A DNA stretch of 33,953 nt, from contig JAUNGJ010000033.1 of NCBI GenBank assembly GCA_030524585.1, positions 1 through 33,953 on the forward strand, read 5' to 3'. The translations under genes were made by a program, and so were the position numbers. The notes under the pieces were generated by a model. It was given only the letters and a program-made list of their open reading frames with translations, did not search any database and was not told the DNA's origin. Below, in pieces: positions 33,099-33,953 of this stretch. This DNA is from Eubacteriales bacterium. GTDB lineage: Bacteria; Bacillota; Clostridia; Lachnospirales; Lachnospiraceae. Position 1 is the first letter of the stretch, and every line of letters starts with the position of its first letter.

Positions 33099-33953
33099 AC
33101 GGACAGCAGGCATAATCTCTTTTTTGTTGGTGATTGTATGCATGAATGAAGTGCTGCTGCTGGCGTTAAAGCCCTGTAATTTTTTCAGAAATGATATATA
33201 TCATGCAAGGACAGAACAGTATAATGATATATTTGTGGGAACTTCTCATGGAAAGGCAGGAATTCATCCGGGGATTGTAGATGAAATAACCGGTAAAAAG
33301 AGCATGAATCTCTGCCTGGGCGGGGAGTATCCGATAGACAGCTATTTTATTATAAAAGAGCTGTGCAGGAAATATATACCGGAGAGAGTGATTTATGAGC
33401 TTGATCCTGGATACTGGGTAACCAAACCGTCATTGGGACCGGATTATGCTACAGTATATGAAGAACTGCCCTGGTCAGGCGTGAAATTAGAGTATTTTAA
33501 TGCAAAGATGAAGGATATTGATTTTCGGGCAACCTTATTTCCATGGTATGTGTATCGCCAAGGATACAGAAATATATTGACGACGTTACGTACAAAGCTG
33601 ACCCGGGAATATATGAATTACGGAGATTCATTTTACAGGAATGAAAAAGAAGCCTATGGGCATAGGAGCGCGGTGAGTATTCATCGAACAAATATGCCTA
33701 AAAGTGAAGAAAATCTTGTTCTTTGGGATGAGCGGAAGCTGGAGGAGGAATCGATAGAATACTTTGAAAAACTGGTTCAGCTATGTCAGGATAAAGGAAT
33801 TGATCTGATTGTGATAACCGCCCCCATTCCAGAAGAAACCAGAGAGAAGTATGCAGACAGCTATGAGAAAGCGGATGAGTATTTCCGGGAGTATATGAAA
33901 AAAGAAGGTATAGTATATTATAATTTCAATGAGATAGAGATAGAAGGATTTGA
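33085..33953 (+). CDS. SGNH/DltD-like partner of the acyltransferase (3' end beyond window)
   Basis: The first 289 residues are present and the frame is open to the window edge. An N-terminal signal-anchor helix (IISFLLVIVCMNEVLLLAL, about 10-28) puts the rest outside the membrane. The first SGNH block reads IFVGTSHGKAGIHP (about 49-62), where the usual GDS or GSS is GTS followed by His. Further on NLCLGGEYPIDSY and LIVITAPIPEET fit the family. The start follows AGGAGG at eight bases and overlaps the MBOAT gene. DltD, AlgX/AlgJ and similar proteins take part in the final transfer to the polymer. The end of the gene, with the last catalytic block, is outside the window. Confidence 0.85.
   Translation, partial: MHNFKRTAGIISFLLVIVCMNEVLLLALKPCNFFRNDIYHARTEQYNDIFVGTSHGKAGIHPGIVDEITGKKSMNLCLGGEYPIDSYFIIKELCRKYIPERVIYELDPGYWVTKPSLGPDYATVYEELPWSGVKLEYFNAKMKDIDFRATLFPWYVYRQGYRNILTTLRTKLTREYMNYGDSFYRNEKEAYGHRSAVSIHRTNMPKSEENLVLWDERKLEEESIEYFEKLVQLCQDKGIDLIVITAPIPEETREKYADSYEKADEYFREYMKKEGIVYYNFNEIEIEGF

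Overview
The window looks like chromosome from a Gram-positive anaerobe of the Clostridia, most likely Lachnospiraceae. Reasons: moderate GC, strong AGGAGG-type ribosome binding sites, sigma-A-like promoters, a LexA-type SOS box of the Bacillus/Clostridium form, a desulfoferrodoxin (an anaerobe's superoxide reductase), CUT1 sugar importer genes without their own ATPase, and the order recD2-comF-two membrane proteins-cdaA-cdaR. The taxon is an inference from gene content. No tRNA, rRNA, CRISPR or intact insertion sequence was seen.

Region 1 (about 1-12470) is a carbohydrate-use locus, probably for beta-galactan or galacto-oligosaccharides. A GH2 beta-galactosidase (minus strand) is divergent from an AraC-type regulator; both have good promoters, and three related short repeats lie between them. 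A second AraC regulator and a small membrane protein follow. Next come a lipoprotein sugar-binding protein, an internal terminator, two permeases, an uncharacterised 610-residue barrel-like protein, a 72-residue zinc ribbon whose gene overlaps it, and a GH53 endo-beta-1,4-galactanase with no signal peptide. The enzymes lack export signals, so oligosaccharides are probably imported and cut in the cytoplasm.

Region 2 (about 12550-14100) holds a class I desulfoferrodoxin gene with its own promoter and terminator, then an AT-rich decayed stretch. This stretch ends in a start-less fragment resembling an SH3-like linker joined to a type-44 polymorphic toxin domain. A near-consensus promoter stands before it with no clear intact gene.

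Region 3 (about 14113-28333) is housekeeping: SOS-controlled uvrB-uvrA, an MreB-family gene with a structured leader, recD2, comF, two unknown membrane proteins, the c-di-AMP genes cdaA and cdaR, an HPr-family protein and a sugar-nucleotidyltransferase-like protein. glmM, often found after cdaA-cdaR in Firmicutes, is not here.

Region 4 (28490 to the window end) is the most interesting. It resembles a D-alanylation (dlt) operon: a DltA-like adenylation enzyme, an acyl carrier protein, an MBOAT acyltransferase and a DltD/AlgX-like protein cut by the window edge. A fold-type III PLP decarboxylase of the diaminopimelate decarboxylase family sits between the first two. The adenylation pocket and the decarboxylase substrate motif both differ from the textbook enzymes. 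I infer a system that loads an amino acid on the carrier, possibly decarboxylates it, and transfers it to an exported or cell-surface acceptor. The substrate and acceptor cannot be read from the sequence.
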